Of a stretch of 64,000 bases of DNA, positions 45,129-55,778 are shown in pieces. The stretch's first letter is position 1. Every line of letters starts with the position of its first letter. The position numbers were made by a program, and so were the translations under genes. The DNA lies in NCBI RefSeq assembly GCF_014284235.1, contig NZ_JACOGD010000004.1, forward strand, positions 62,001 to 126,000, written 5' to 3'. The notes beneath the pieces were generated by a model. That model was not told the DNA's origin, ran no database searches, and saw nothing but the letters and a program-made list of their open reading frames with translations. The stretch comes from Cognatundibacterium curvum (GTDB taxonomy: Bacteria; Pseudomonadota; Gammaproteobacteria; Burkholderiales; Burkholderiaceae_D).

Positions 45129-47444
45129 ATGAGCGAACAAGCAAATTTATTTGAACAAGCCCCTCCCCCTGCGGATGGTGATGCACTGACGCTGGCGACT
45201 TTCGCCGAACGCGCCTATCTGGACTATGCGATTTCCGTCGTCAAAGGCCGCGCCTTACCGGATGTCTGTGATGGCCAGAAACCGGTACAGCGCCGCATCC
45301 TGTACGCAATGAATGAACTGGGATTGAACGCCAGTGCCAAACCTCGCAAGTCGGCAGCCGTGGTCGGCGATGTACTGGGTAAGCTGCATCCGCACGGTGA
45401 TCAGTCGGTGTATGACGCACTGGTGCGTATGGCGCAAGACTTTTCGCTGCGCTACCCCCTGATTGATGGTCAGGGTAACTTCGGTTCGCGCGATGGCGAC
45501 GGTGCAGCGGCGATGCGTTATACCGAAGCCCGTCTGACGCCGATTTCCCGCCTGCTGATGGATGAGATAGATGAAGGTACCGTTGACTTTCAGCCTAACT
45601 ACGATGGAACTACGCAAGAACCTAAGTTACTGCCAGCGCGTCTGCCCTTTGTGCTGCTCAATGGCGCTTCCGGTATTGCAGTCGGTCTGGCGACCGAAAT
45701 CCCTTCGCATAATCTGAGCGAAGTCGCCAAAGTCGCGGTGGCGCTGATCCGCAATCCTGGCATGCAACATGCGGAACTGATGGAGTTCATACCCGGCCCG
45801 GACTTCCCTGGTGGCGGGCAAATCATCACGCCAGCAGCCAGCATCGCAGAAATGTATGCCAGCGGTCGTGGCAGCATGAAAGTCAGGGCACGCTGGAAAA
45901 TCGAAGACATGGCGCGCGGCCAATGGCAGGCGGTCGTGACGGAGCTGCCACCTGGCACCTCATCGCAGAAAGTATTGGAAGAAATAGAAGAACTCACCAA
46001 TCCAAAAATCAAAACCGGTAAAAAGACTTTGTCGCCGGAACAGGTCTCGCTCAAACAAGTCATCCTGTCGGTACTCGATACTGTGCGCGATGAATCAGGC
46101 AAAGATGCGCCGGTGCGGCTGGTGTTTGAACCGAAATCCAAGAATCAGGATCAGACCGAGTTCATGCAAATGCTGCTGGCGCATACCTCGCTGGAAACCT
46201 CGGCATCGATGAATCTGGTGATGATAGGCGGCGATGGCCGTCCGCGTCAGAAGGGACTGATCGACATCCTGAATGAATGGATCGCGTTCCGCTTCACCAC
46301 TGTGACCCGCCGCACCCAGTATCGCCTGAAAAAAGTCGACGACCGCATTCATATCCTGGAAGGACGCGAAGCTGTTCTGCTGAATATCGATGAGGTAATC
46401 CGCATCATCCGCGAATCGGATGAGCCCAAACCCGCGCTGATTCAGGCTTTCCGCCTGTCTGAGCGTCAGGCCGAAGACATCCTGGAAATCCGTCTGCGTC
46501 AGTTGGCGCGTTTGGAAGCCATCAAAATTCAGCAAGAGCTGGCTGAGCTGCGTAAAGAAAAAGCGACGCTGCACGACTTGCTGGACAATCCGGCGTCCAT
46601 GAAAAAAATGCTGATCAAGGAAATCGAAAGCGATGCCAAACAGTTTGGCGATGCGCGCCGCACCCTGATCGAAGAAGCAGCCAAAGCCTCGGTCGAACAA
46701 AAAGTCGTGGATGAACCGGTCACCGTCGTCATTTCTGAAAAAGGCTGGGTACGTGCGCGTACCGGTCATGGCCATGACACTGCCCAATTCAGCTTCAAAG
46801 CAGGTGACAGTCTGTATGGCACCTTTGAATGCCGCACTGTGGACAATATGCTGGTATTTGGCTCCAATGGCCGTGTGTATTCGGTCGCTGTGTCCGCCCT
46901 GCCCGGCGCACGTGGGGATGGCGTACCGGTCACCACCCTGATCGATCTGGCGCCAGGCAGCAAAATTCTGCACTATTTTGCAGGCAATAATGAACAGGTG
47001 CTATTGATGGCATCCAGTGCAGGCTATGGTTTCACCGCCAAAGTCGGCGACATGGTGGGCAGAATGAAGGCAGGTAAAGCCTTTATGACGCTGGAAGACG
47101 GCGATGTTCCAATGCCGCCCGGCCCTGTCAGTGAAGATGCCAGCGCGATTGCCTGCTTGTCCGCCAATGGCAGACTGCTGGTCTTTGGTCTGGCTGAAAT
47201 CAAGCAATTGTCCAGCGGTGGCCGTGGCGTGATCCTGATGGAGCTGGAAGACAAGGAGAGTCTGAGTGCAGTTCAGGTCATCAGTCAGAAAGGCCTCAAA
47301 GTCAGCGGTACCGGACGCGGCGGTAAAGCGCAGGAAGTCAGCCTGAGTGCGAATGCTTTGCTGGTGCACATCAATAAGCGTGCCCGTAAAGGCAAAGTGC
47401 TGGAATCGAAAATCAAGCCGCTTAGCCTGCAACGCATCAGCTAA
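45129..47444 (+). CDS. parC: DNA topoisomerase IV subunit A
   Basis: The protein has 771 residues. It cuts and rejoins DNA in topoisomerase IV. The winged-helix region has [20 protein letters not shown] and [20 protein letters not shown]; the active-site Tyr lies in [10 protein letters not shown]. The C-terminal domain forms a beta-pinwheel with [14 protein letters not shown]-type repeats and lacks the GyrA box. It follows parE by 105 bases on the same strand and ends before a terminator. Confidence 0.97.
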   Translation: MSEQANLFEQAPPPADGDALTLATFAERAYLDYAISVVKGRALPDVCDGQKPVQRRILYAMNELGLNASAKPRKSAAVVGDVLGKLHPHGDQSVYDALVRMAQDFSLRYPLIDGQGNFGSRDGDGAAAMRYTEARLTPISRLLMDEIDEGTVDFQPNYDGTTQEPKLLPARLPFVLLNGASGIAVGLATEIPSHNLSEVAKVAVALIRNPGMQHAELMEFIPGPDFPGGGQIITPAASIAEMYASGRGSMKVRARWKIEDMARGQWQAVVTELPPGTSSQKVLEEIEELTNPKIKTGKKTLSPEQVSLKQVILSVLDTVRDESGKDAPVRLVFEPKSKNQDQTEFMQMLLAHTSLETSASMNLVMIGGDGRPRQKGLIDILNEWIAFRFTTVTRRTQYRLKKVDDRIHILEGREAVLLNIDEVIRIIRESDEPKPALIQAFRLSERQAEDILEIRLRQLARLEAIKIQQELAELRKEKATLHDLLDNPASMKKMLIKEIESDAKQFGDARRTLIEEAAKASVEQKVVDEPVTVVISEKGWVRARTGHGHDTAQFSFKAGDSLYGTFECRTVDNMLVFGSNGRVYSVAVSALPGARGDGVPVTTLIDLAPGSKILHYFAGNNEQVLLMASSAGYGFTAKVGDMVGRMKAGKAFMTLEDGDVPMPPGPVSEDASAIACLSANGRLLVFGLAEIKQLSSGGRGVILMELEDKESLSAVQVISQKGLKVSGTGRGGKAQEVSLSANALLVHINKRARKGKVLESKIKPLSLQRIS

Positions 47445-47474
47445 GGCCTGAATTACGTATCTGGCACTGAAGTA

Positions 47475-47510
47475 AAAAAGCCCGGAACCAGTTGAAGATT
47501 CCGGGCTTTT
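47475..47510. terminator. Bidirectional terminator
   Basis: AAAAAGCCCGGAA pairs with TTCCGGGCTTTT around a short loop, between parC and the convergent GGDEF gene. Confidence 0.9.
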
Positions 47511-47527
47511 GCCTTTAAGCATCTGCT

Positions 47528-49180
47528 TTATGCCAGCGTAATACGGTTGCGACCTTCCTGTTTAGACACATACATGGCGGTATCCGCCACATCAAATAAC
47601 TGATCGGGATCGGTCGCTTTTTCCATATCTGCCACACCGGCAGAGAAAGTGACAGAAAACTCCACTTCTTCTGAATGTTGGCTGACTTTGGAAAATGCCA
47701 GTCTGACCTGATCCAGCACGCGTCTGGCGGTACTGGCCGTGGTATCAGGGAAAATCACGGCGAATTCCTCGCCACCATAGCGTCCAACAATGTCAGTACG
47801 ACGCAAGCGCTGACGCAGTATCCTGGCCAGTGTGCGTAAGACCTGATCACCGGTGGCATGACCGTAGCTGTCATTAATCTTCTTAAAATTATCCAGATCT
47901 ATCATGGCCAGCGCCAGCGGCGCGCCATTTCTGTGTGCCTGCAATACCTCAGCTTCCAGCTGCTCTTTAATCGCAGTATGGTTCAGCAAGCCAGTTAAAC
48001 CGTCGCGCATGATGAGAGCACGTAGCGAACGATAACGCTCAGCGCGGGTAGCCAAGGACGAGACCAGATATTCAGGAGGTACCGGTTTAGTGATGAAATC
48101 ATCGGCACCTGCCTTAACGGCATCAAGCTGCTTGTTCACATCGGCTTCGCTCGATAAAAATACGATAGGCACATCGACATATGAATTATCCTGACGTATC
48201 AGACGCGACAGCTCAACGCCGCTGCAGACCGGCATATACACGTCCAGCAGTAATAGCTCGGGACGGAAGTCCGTCATCACGGCAAGTACCTGCGTCGGAT
48301 CATTGAGCAAACGCACATTCATGCCGGCGTCACGCAATATGGCGCCGTAAAATTTGGCAGTAACGACATCGTCATCAATGATCAATACGCGATAACCATT
48401 GCTCTGATCACGCTGGGAAATGGTATCGATGCGCTCGGTCAGCGCCACAACATCAACCGGCTTAGTAAAGTAACCGTCGCCCTTGGCGCGCACGGCCAGT
48501 AAGCGCGACTCAAAACTGCTGTTTTTAGAGACAAAAATAGTCGGGATGCGCAAGCGCTGCAATTGCTCGATACGCTTGATTTCATCGACACCGGCATTCT
48601 TTCCTTCCGGGAAGCTGAGTTCGATGACGATCACGTCCGGACGTCGCGTCGCGATTGCCAGTGCCAGATCCTTCAAATGCGGGATACGTTTGACTTCATA
48701 GCCAAAATGCTCAAGCTGAAAAGTGATGGCTTCTTGCTGTGCCTCATCTTCATCCACCAGGTAAATCAGACGGGTTTCGTTCAAGGCATCTTCCGCAGGT
48801 GTCAGTTCCGCCATGAGCTCACTCTCATGATCAGGTGCCTGCTTCAAACCATCTACCGCATGTGTGAAATAGTGGCGTAACTCGGTTGCCAGGCCCTGCA
48901 CTTCCTCTGTAGTCCAGCCAGGATTCGCAAGCCAGGGTTTGATGCGGGACTCAAAGGCTCTGGCCTGCAAACCCAGTTCAGAAAAACCAAAGGTCCCGGC
49001 CGATCCGGCCATAGTATGCAAATGCCGGTGCAATACGATCAGGGCATCTTTGTTATCAGGATGCGCAGCAAAATCATTGAGTGCAGCGATGATTTCTTCA
49101 CATTTACCTGGCAATTTTTGCAGGAATACAGCTTCTAAAGCACGTAACTTTTCCAGCAAGCTGTCATTTTTACTATTCAT
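47528..49180 (-). CDS. HPt-REC-REC-GGDEF diguanylate cyclase
   Basis: The protein has 550 residues. An N-terminal HPt domain (about 1-110) carries His55 in HLHTMAGSAGTFGF. The first receiver (about 137-255) has DEDE acidic residues but Glu187 instead of the phospho-acceptor Asp (VIVIELSFP). The second receiver (about 263-380) is intact, with IIDDDVV and Asp313 in LLLDVYMP. The GGDEF domain (about 390-550) has an active GGEEF site (469-473) and an RxxD inhibitory site (460-463), so it should make cyclic di-GMP. It starts directly after the stop of the single-domain receiver gene. Confidence 0.94.
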   Translation of the reverse strand: MNSKNDSLLEKLRALEAVFLQKLPGKCEEIIAALNDFAAHPDNKDALIVLHRHLHTMAGSAGTFGFSELGLQARAFESRIKPWLANPGWTTEEVQGLATELRHYFTHAVDGLKQAPDHESELMAELTPAEDALNETRLIYLVDEDEAQQEAITFQLEHFGYEVKRIPHLKDLALAIATRRPDVIVIELSFPEGKNAGVDEIKRIEQLQRLRIPTIFVSKNSSFESRLLAVRAKGDGYFTKPVDVVALTERIDTISQRDQSNGYRVLIIDDDVVTAKFYGAILRDAGMNVRLLNDPTQVLAVMTDFRPELLLLDVYMPVCSGVELSRLIRQDNSYVDVPIVFLSSEADVNKQLDAVKAGADDFITKPVPPEYLVSSLATRAERYRSLRALIMRDGLTGLLNHTAIKEQLEAEVLQAHRNGAPLALAMIDLDNFKKINDSYGHATGDQVLRTLARILRQRLRRTDIVGRYGGEEFAVIFPDTTASTARRVLDQVRLAFSKVSQHSEEVEFSVTFSAGVADMEKATDPDQLFDVADTAMYVSKQEGRNRITLA

Positions 49181-49573
49181 TTACACTCTTTCAAGCCACA
49201 ACTTATTCACTTGAGCCGACAGTTCCATAGGATCAAAGGGCTTGGCAATCACACCTATCGCACCCAGAGAGCGGTAAAACTCCAGCTCAGAAGACTGCAC
49301 TTTAGCCGTCATAAAAACCACAGGCGTATTAGCAGTCGCTGGAATTTTGCGCAATTCGGTCAAGGTAGTGGGGCCATCCATGTTTGGCATCATCACATCC
49401 AGCAACAATAAATCGGGGGTATACCCATCTCTCACAACAGTGAGCGCCAGCGCGCCGGAACTGCAGGTTTTCAAGGCGAAACCACCTACTACCTCCAGAG
49501 ATATCTGTGCAACCGTCTGAATATCCGGATCGTCTTCTACATACAAAATATGATGAAGGCTTACTGCTGTCAT
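49181..49573 (-). CDS. Single-domain response regulator
   Basis: The protein has 130 residues. The ATG at 49573 has AGGAG six bases upstream; a GTG at 49579 adds two residues. The receiver is complete: ILYVEDDPDI, LLLLDVMMPNMDG with the phospho-acceptor Asp, VVFMTAK and VIAKPFDP. There is no output domain. It is the first gene of a two-gene unit with the HPt-REC-REC-GGDEF gene, with no gap between them, so it likely takes part in the same phosphotransfer. Confidence 0.94.
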   Translation of the reverse strand: MTAVSLHHILYVEDDPDIQTVAQISLEVVGGFALKTCSSGALALTVVRDGYTPDLLLLDVMMPNMDGPTTLTELRKIPATANTPVVFMTAKVQSSELEFYRSLGAIGVIAKPFDPMELSAQVNKLWLERV

Positions 49574-49884
49574 TGTCACTCCTGTTGAATACTTCAGTTG
49601 ATTGGTTCGGTTGATTACTTCGGTTTGATCGGTTCAGGATAATTCAAGATTGTGGCTAAAACAATTAAATTTCCTGATTACGTTTCATCAGAGCTGGCAC
49701 TGTCCGCATTAAACTACGCGGACGGACTTGGAGTATCCACACTGCACACAAAGTCATTTTGTGTGGCGCTCATTTTAAATAAGGTGTACCGCACAATCTT
49801 TGCGCCAGCACAGTCCGGCGCAGGAATAAAGCCTCTTATCTAAACGCAAGAAATCCCTGCGGCCGGCAGCATAGCCTCAGCCGG
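49574..49884. promoter_or_regulatory. Divergent-free intergenic region with direct repeats
   Basis: 311 bases between two minus-strand genes. Three adjacent 13-14-base units (TTCAGTTGATTGG, TTCGGTTGATTAC, TTCGGTTTGATCGG at 49593-49632) lie just upstream of the receiver gene and may form a binding site. A CACACAAA/TTTTGTGTG hairpin lies near 49744-49765, and GCCGGC inverted copies near 49862-49885 follow the DUF748 stop codon. A short frame (49652-49843) is not convincing. Confidence 0.5.
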
Positions 49885-52800
49885 CTATTTGAGCGAAAAA
49901 TCGACCCGTGCCGCTGTGCCCTTATCCTTAAGATCATCCGCCTTGAGTTTAGGGGCGATCAGGAACAGGCGTTCGCGTGGTACCCCGGCAACATCTTCCA
50001 GGTAATCACGTACCAGATCGGCACGTTTTTGTGCCAGTTCACGCATATCCTCTTCGTCTATCGCTGTATGGCGTATCAGCATCGCTTCCATCTCTGCGGC
50101 AGGCAGCGCTTTATTCAGGCCCAGCACATTCTTCGGCTTTGCGAATTTGGCTGCCTCATACAAAGCCTGCAGATAGCGCTGACGCTCGGCTGTATCCAGA
50201 CTGACTTCACTGAGTTTAACGGACTTATCTTTTTTCAATCCATCGCGCCACTTTGCTTCTTGCAGGCGTGCTGCCAGCTTACGGCTGCGCACACCGGCGG
50301 CATCAGTTTCAGGATCGATCCGGCCTATGATGTCCAGCTTGAGTGCCTGGCGGTTCATGAGCGCTTTGGCCAGCTGGTCCAGCTTCGCTGTCATCGTTGG
50401 TGTCAGCTGTGCCGCACCTGCCTCAAATTCCACATAAGCGAGTTCTTCCCCGCCGCCAAACATAGAACCGAGCAATGCAAATGGTGACGTCACGGCTTTG
50501 GTGAGCACATTAACAAACACCTTCATGATAATGCTGCCGACCGAGAACTGCGGATCAGATAAAGAGCCGGAAATCGGCAGATTAATCGCGATACGGCCAT
50601 CATTGTCACGCAATAAGGCGACTGCCAGCATCACAGGTAAGCGAGTGGCACTGGGGCTCTCGACACGTTCACCAAAAGTCAGCTGATCCAGCGTGACCCC
50701 ATTATCCGCTTTCAATTGCTGGTTTTCTATGCGATAGCTGACTTGCATAGACAGCTTGCCTTTGTCGATCACATAACCCGCATACTTAGCGGCATACGGG
50801 GTCAGGCGGGTCAGTTCTATCCCATTGGCGCTGCCTTTAATATCGAGGAATACCGGCTCAGACAAGGGATTAAGCGTGCCGGAAATCAGTAGCGGCGCAT
50901 CATCATCGACCTTGCCATTTAACTCCACCGTGGCAGCCTGCGGATTATCGGATGCCAGCGCACCGATATTGCCGGAAATGCCAGTCAGATTGGCTTTGTA
51001 ATTCGGCTTGATGAAGTTATCGGTAAAATTGACATTCCCGCCGCGTATCGCAATTTGCCCTATCCGTATCACTGGCTTGACTGTGGACTTAGCCGCGGCT
51101 TTTGCGGGCTGAGCGGCAACTGTTGGAAGCTGTGTCGGTGCAGCGACGCTGGCTGCAGCAGCTACCACTGGCGTAACGCCTTCTGCTGAGGGTGGAGCGG
51201 TTTTCTGCACCACGATATTCTGCAAATTCAGCTTACCCTGCTCCGACAAAACCGCTCTGGCGTAGAAATCTTTCAGGCTGAGTTGCTTCATATCGACGAT
51301 CTGCTTGTCCGGCGTCAGGCTCACACTCAAGCCATCAAACATAATCGTTTTCCAGTCCAGGAAATCCTGATCCGAACCATTCTCAACAATCTGGAAATCG
51401 CTGAATCCCAGTCTGCCCTGATAATGAATTTCCGTTTGCGGTTCCAGCACCCGCGCCAGCTGCAGCTTACCCTTGGCACTGGCCACCCCTTGTGTGATTT
51501 CCACATTCAGCAATGAAGAGAAATATGGATACAAACCTGCCACTGGCAAGCCCTGCGCCTCCAGCTCCAGCTTGATCTGCGCCAGTTGCGCTGTGCTGTT
51601 GCCATTCAGTTTCAGGCTACCCTTGCGGTTCAGCCGGGATTGCAACTGAAATTGCATGGCATTGGCTAAATCGCTGCGCCAGCCCTGCACTTGCAGATTG
51701 AGATTTTCTGTCGTGAGTTTAACCGCAGGGCTCACCGAGCTATCCTGGAATTGCAAAGCAGCGTTTTCCAGCTGTATCCGGCCCGCTGCCAGCTTCCAGG
51801 CTGCGGCAGGTGCAGCGCTGCTTTGCGTAGTATTGCCCTCTGCCTGTGACGGCACCAGCCAGTTTTGAAATCCACTGGCGAGCTCTTTGCTGCGGCGCAG
51901 ATCTGTATTCAAAGCTTGCAAACGTATCGCATCCACGCTCAGTTCACGCTTGCCAGTATCGAGCGCAAGCTGTTCCAGGCGCAAGGACTGCAAAGCGATG
52001 CTGCCATCTTCTTTTTTACCCGCGATCTGAAAACGGCTGAGTTCGGCATCCATCGCCGATAAAGACAATACGCCTTGTTGCCATGCGACCTGAGTCTGGG
52101 CCTTGAGTTCGCCCCGTACTGTGGCTTTCAGATAGGGGCTGATGAAACCCTGATAGTGTTCCAGCGCCAGTTGATCGACGCTGAGCTTGCCGTTCAATGC
52201 GGCGCTTAAAGGCTGCAATTGCGCCTCCAGCTGCAGGCTCTCACCGCTACTGCCTTTCAGCTGCAGATTGACCTTCGCCGCTGCCGCATCTTTGTGTGTG
52301 GATAAGCCCTGAGCCTGCAAGCTGATCTGACTGAAATCCAATGCCTGCTCAGTCGTGCTGTGCAGACTGTCGCGAATATGTAGCTGGCCTTCGTCTATCG
52401 CGAGTTGATGCAATACGATCGCTGGCAGCGAGGTGGGCTGAGATGCTACAGCATCTGATTTTGCAGACTTAGTTGCAGACTTAGTTGTAGACTTCTGTGC
52501 AGACAGCGTTGCGGCACCGCTCTGCGTCAGATTGGCCCAGTTTAAGCCCTGCTTTTTATCCATCGTCAGCCAGACTTGCGGACCTTTCAGTTGCAGCCTG
52601 ATGATGTCTGCCGACATTTTTTGCAGATCGAACTGACGGATTTCAGTGTTTACCGCTTCCAGCTGTAATAAATCAGCACCCGCCTTATCCTGTAATTTGA
52701 GCTGACGCAGGCCCAGCTCGCCGGATAACAGGATTTGCGCATGCGCCTGTTGTTTGAAACTCAGATCCAGCCGGGTATCGAGTAAAGCAGAGTTCAGTTG

Positions 52801-53547
52801 CACCGGCAGTGCCACCGGCAGATAAGGGACGAGCTGTGCCAGATCCAGTGCATGCAAATCGATAGCGAGGCTGGTATCCAGATCTTTGGTAAATGGCTTG
52901 GCGCGCGCTTTCAGGTCTATTGGCGCCCCATTCAGTTTTGCCTGGAATTTTGGTTCTACAAAGCTGTCTATCGCTTTTGGAAAATTCGACACAAAGGGCA
53001 CACCGATAGCGATATCGCTGAGTACAAATTGCTTGCTCAGTACGCGATCATTGAGCTGTATGCGGCCACCCTGGATCTGTATATTGCTGATCGCAAAACG
53101 TGTCTCTGCATCGCTTTTAGGCTGAGCCGCGAGTTTATTAAGAATATCGGAAAAATTGTAGACACCCGCTTCACCGGCGCTCTCGCGTACCAGAAAAATT
53201 TCCGGTTGCTCGAGCAGGATTTCATCGATCACTGCTGCACGATGAAATAAGGAAGTGACAGACAGGTTCAGTTTTACCTTGCGCAGACTCAGCGCGGTGC
53301 TCTTCTGGTCCGCCTCAAATAATCTGACCCCCTCTGCCGTTACGGCTAACTGCAAAGGGGAAAAGCTGAGTTGATCAAGTTCCAGCTTACGTCCTGTGTG
53401 TTGCTGGGTTTGTTCTATCAGCAGCGTTTTGAGCCAGCCTGGCACCAACAGCCAGCTAAGCACCATACTCAGTAGCAGTAAGGCAGCCAGGCCGCTTATC
53501 CAGCGCCCTGTTTTTTCACGTGTGAAAAATTTGCGAAACTGAAACAT
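49885..53547 (-). CDS. Large AsmA/DUF748-like envelope protein
   Basis: The protein has 1220 residues. One N-terminal membrane segment (about 17-35) is followed by a long periplasmic region of repeated beta-strands like the AsmA/TamB/YhdP group; the DUF748 signature is recognisable, for example LEQPEIFLVRESAGEAGVYN and the FGERVESPSATRLPVMLAVALLRD with GRIAINLPISGSLSDPQFS near residue 990. Ala/Lys/Ser/Thr-rich linkers occur near 345-365 and 780-820. The C-terminus (about 1060-1220) resembles an OmpA-like domain (FEAGAAQLTPTMTAKLDQLAKAL). It probably spans the periplasm and takes part in lipid transport or envelope integrity; this is inferred from the family. Confidence 0.85.
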   Translation of the reverse strand: MFQFRKFFTREKTGRWISGLAALLLLSMVLSWLLVPGWLKTLLIEQTQQHTGRKLELDQLSFSPLQLAVTAEGVRLFEADQKSTALSLRKVKLNLSVTSLFHRAAVIDEILLEQPEIFLVRESAGEAGVYNFSDILNKLAAQPKSDAETRFAISNIQIQGGRIQLNDRVLSKQFVLSDIAIGVPFVSNFPKAIDSFVEPKFQAKLNGAPIDLKARAKPFTKDLDTSLAIDLHALDLAQLVPYLPVALPVQLNSALLDTRLDLSFKQQAHAQILLSGELGLRQLKLQDKAGADLLQLEAVNTEIRQFDLQKMSADIIRLQLKGPQVWLTMDKKQGLNWANLTQSGAATLSAQKSTTKSATKSAKSDAVASQPTSLPAIVLHQLAIDEGQLHIRDSLHSTTEQALDFSQISLQAQGLSTHKDAAAAKVNLQLKGSSGESLQLEAQLQPLSAALNGKLSVDQLALEHYQGFISPYLKATVRGELKAQTQVAWQQGVLSLSAMDAELSRFQIAGKKEDGSIALQSLRLEQLALDTGKRELSVDAIRLQALNTDLRRSKELASGFQNWLVPSQAEGNTTQSSAAPAAAWKLAAGRIQLENAALQFQDSSVSPAVKLTTENLNLQVQGWRSDLANAMQFQLQSRLNRKGSLKLNGNSTAQLAQIKLELEAQGLPVAGLYPYFSSLLNVEITQGVASAKGKLQLARVLEPQTEIHYQGRLGFSDFQIVENGSDQDFLDWKTIMFDGLSVSLTPDKQIVDMKQLSLKDFYARAVLSEQGKLNLQNIVVQKTAPPSAEGVTPVVAAAASVAAPTQLPTVAAQPAKAAAKSTVKPVIRIGQIAIRGGNVNFTDNFIKPNYKANLTGISGNIGALASDNPQAATVELNGKVDDDAPLLISGTLNPLSEPVFLDIKGSANGIELTRLTPYAAKYAGYVIDKGKLSMQVSYRIENQQLKADNGVTLDQLTFGERVESPSATRLPVMLAVALLRDNDGRIAINLPISGSLSDPQFSVGSIIMKVFVNVLTKAVTSPFALLGSMFGGGEELAYVEFEAGAAQLTPTMTAKLDQLAKALMNRQALKLDIIGRIDPETDAAGVRSRKLAARLQEAKWRDGLKKDKSVKLSEVSLDTAERQRYLQALYEAAKFAKPKNVLGLNKALPAAEMEAMLIRHTAIDEEDMRELAQKRADLVRDYLEDVAGVPRERLFLIAPKLKADDLKDKGTAARVDFSLK

Positions 53548-53867
53548 GTTATCAACCTTTTTGAGTACAGATCAGTGCGTGCTCCGACGCACTGGTATGG
53601 GACGATGAAACGGGATAAAGAGCGCGGTCATGATGTCGTGCTGCTTTGGCAGGACACAAAACATCCAGACCTGATATCTCAGACAAAAACAGCAAGCGCA
53701 AGTATGTGATCAAAACCGTCATCAATACAGCTATCAGGAGCAAACAGGATGGGCGCGGCACACTTCATTTAAAGACAATGGCACTCTTGAGTCTTCAGGA
53801 CATCATTATACGTTGAACAAAAACAAACCCCGCCGTAGCGGGGTTAAAAAAATGTGTCTTAAGGAAA
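53548..53867. other. Intergenic region between hutI and DUF748 gene
   Basis: 320 bases without a supported gene. It holds the hutI terminator (53815-53846) and should carry the promoter of the DUF748 gene. A short hydrophobic frame on the minus strand (53552-53761) has no ribosome-binding site and is not called. Confidence 0.5.
53815..53846 (-). terminator. Terminator of the hut operon
   Basis: On the minus strand AACCCCGC, loop, GCGGGGTT followed by TGTTTTTG. It lies 22 bases after the hutI stop codon. Confidence 0.85.
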
Positions 53868-55073
53868 TTATTGTAACTGACCACGAAAAACTTTTTCCCG
53901 AAGGAAATTTCCACCTATAAAGTAAGCCAGATCAGCCGGTCGTGCGATATCCCAGATGGCAAAATCGGCTGACAGGCCGACTTCCAGCCGTCCGGTTTCC
54001 TGCGCCAGACCCAGTGCGCGTGCCGCATGGCAAGTCACGCCTTGCAAGGCTTCCAGTGGTGTCATGCGGAATAAGGTGCAGGCCATATTCATGGTCAGTA
54101 ACAGCGAGGTCATGGGCGAGGTGCCCGGATTGCAATCGGTCGCCAGCGCGATTGGCACCCCGGCAGCACGCAAGGCAGCGACCGGTGGCAACTGGGTTTC
54201 CCGTAAAAAGTAAAACGCGCCTGGCAGTAATACAGCAACCGTACCGGCACTGGCCATCGCGGCTATCCCCTGTTGCGACAGATACTCCAGATGGTCGGCA
54301 GATAAGCCTTGATAACGCGCCGTCAATGCCGCACCCTGCTGGTCAGATAATTGTTCAGCATGCAGTTTGACCGGTAAGCCCAATGCTTGCGCAGCCTGAA
54401 ATACGCGCTCAGTCTGGGCCGCAGAAAATCCGATTTTTTCGCAAAACGCATCGACTGCATCGATCAAGCCTTCGGCGGCCAGCGCCGGCATCATTTCTTC
54501 GCATACCACGCGCAGATAGTCATCGCTGCGTCCGGCAAATTCCGGCGGCACCGCATGCGCCCCCAGAAACGTGGTGCTGACCCGCACCGGATACGTGGCA
54601 GCTATCCGTCTGGCGACGCGCAGTATGCGCGCCTCGGATGCCAGATCCAGACCATAGCCCGATTTAATTTCCAGCGTGGTCACGCCTTCTTTGAGCAAGC
54701 TGTGCAGACGTGGCAAGGTGGCTGCCAATAACTCTTCTTCGCTGGCAGCACGGGTAGCGCGCACGGTAGCAACAATGCCGCCACCCTGGCGCGCGATGTC
54801 TTCATAGGCAACACCATTCAGGCGCGCCTCAAATTCATTGCTGCGATTTCCTGCATACACCAGATGGGTATGGCTATCGATCAGCCCCGGTGTCATCCAG
54901 GCACCACCCGCATCCTGCACGGTGCTGGCTTGCCAGTCAGACGGCAAATCGGCCTGTGGTCCCAGCCAGGCAATACGACCATCTTTGACTGCAATCGCAG
55001 CATCGCAGATTTCACCATATCCATCGCGCATCGTGGCCAGATGCACATTCAGCCAGCAGCTATCCCATTGCAT
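53868..55073 (-). CDS. hutI: Imidazolonepropionase
   Basis: The protein has 401 residues. It hydrolyses imidazolone-5-propionate to N-formimino-glutamate, the third step of histidine breakdown. Amidohydrolase features: [19 protein letters not shown] with metal-binding histidines, [28 protein letters not shown] and [11 protein letters not shown]. Its ATG overlaps the hutD stop by one base (TGATG). It is the last gene of the operon; no hutG or hutF follows before the terminator. Confidence 0.96.
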   Translation of the reverse strand: MQWDSCWLNVHLATMRDGYGEICDAAIAVKDGRIAWLGPQADLPSDWQASTVQDAGGAWMTPGLIDSHTHLVYAGNRSNEFEARLNGVAYEDIARQGGGIVATVRATRAASEEELLAATLPRLHSLLKEGVTTLEIKSGYGLDLASEARILRVARRIAATYPVRVSTTFLGAHAVPPEFAGRSDDYLRVVCEEMMPALAAEGLIDAVDAFCEKIGFSAAQTERVFQAAQALGLPVKLHAEQLSDQQGAALTARYQGLSADHLEYLSQQGIAAMASAGTVAVLLPGAFYFLRETQLPPVAALRAAGVPIALATDCNPGTSPMTSLLLTMNMACTLFRMTPLEALQGVTCHAARALGLAQETGRLEVGLSADFAIWDIARPADLAYFIGGNFLREKVFRGQLQ

Positions 55074-55684
55074 CAGCTTAATCCTGTCACTAGAAAATGT
55101 ATGCGGATCAGATACAGTTCCGCCTGTTCTGCCGCTTCAATCGTGAAGCGTATACCTGCATGTTCCGTACCTTCTTCGAACAGGCACAAATCACTGGCCT
55201 GCAACAGACTGCCATTGTCCAGTCTGGCTTCGCCGCGCGCACAAAACAGCAAGACCTGCTGTGCATCCTGTGCCGAGATCACATGCTGACCAGCGCCCAG
55301 CCTTTGCATATGGTGGGTGCAGGTGTCACGCCGTGTCATCATATTCAAATCCAGCACCGTCTCGCCATCCAGCAGCTCAGCAAACACCGGCATTTCACCG
55401 GCAAAGCGGTAAGGCTGGCTGTCACGGGTCAGCGTGACACTGGCCGCATGCTGGCTCTCACTATCGCATTGCATGATCAGACCCTGACCGGATAACACAG
55501 CCAGCGTACGGTCTATGCGCGCAAAATGAGAAAACGGACCGGCACTGCTGACGCTGGCTGTGCTCAGACGCCAGATAAACTGATCGAGACCAGCCTGCTC
55601 AGGAAATACCGCAAGTTCTGTGGTTGAACCGCCGCCATTCTTCCAGGGCATGGTGTGATAATCGTGCAAAGTCCAGTGACGCAT
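55073..55684 (-). CDS. hutD: HutD family protein
   Basis: The protein has 203 residues. The start at 55684 gives [23 protein letters not shown], where MPWKNGGG is the HutD signature; upstream in-frame codons are not typical. The rest is a cupin-like double beta-barrel ([33 protein letters not shown]). HutD is thought to limit the flux or toxicity of the hut pathway in Pseudomonas; it is not an enzyme of the route. It lies between hutH and hutI. Confidence 0.93.
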   Translation of the reverse strand: MRHWTLHDYHTMPWKNGGGSTTELAVFPEQAGLDQFIWRLSTASVSSAGPFSHFARIDRTLAVLSGQGLIMQCDSESQHAASVTLTRDSQPYRFAGEMPVFAELLDGETVLDLNMMTRRDTCTHHMQRLGAGQHVISAQDAQQVLLFCARGEARLDNGSLLQASDLCLFEEGTEHAGIRFTIEAAEQAELYLIRIHFLVTGLS

Positions 55685-55778
55685 AAAGGTTTCCGCAAAA
55701 AATACGCAATGAGATGTGACAGGCCGGGCCAAACCCTGTGCTGCAGTTCAGCCCTTCGTGTCCTCAACTTCATTCAGC

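Noticed and set aside
49652-49843. Short plus-strand frame between the receiver and DUF748 genes
   Set aside because: Non-ATG start, no ribosome-binding site and no family pattern.
53552-53761. Short hydrophobic minus-strand frame upstream of the DUF748 gene
   Set aside because: No start signal; the hydrophobic head alone is not enough evidence.
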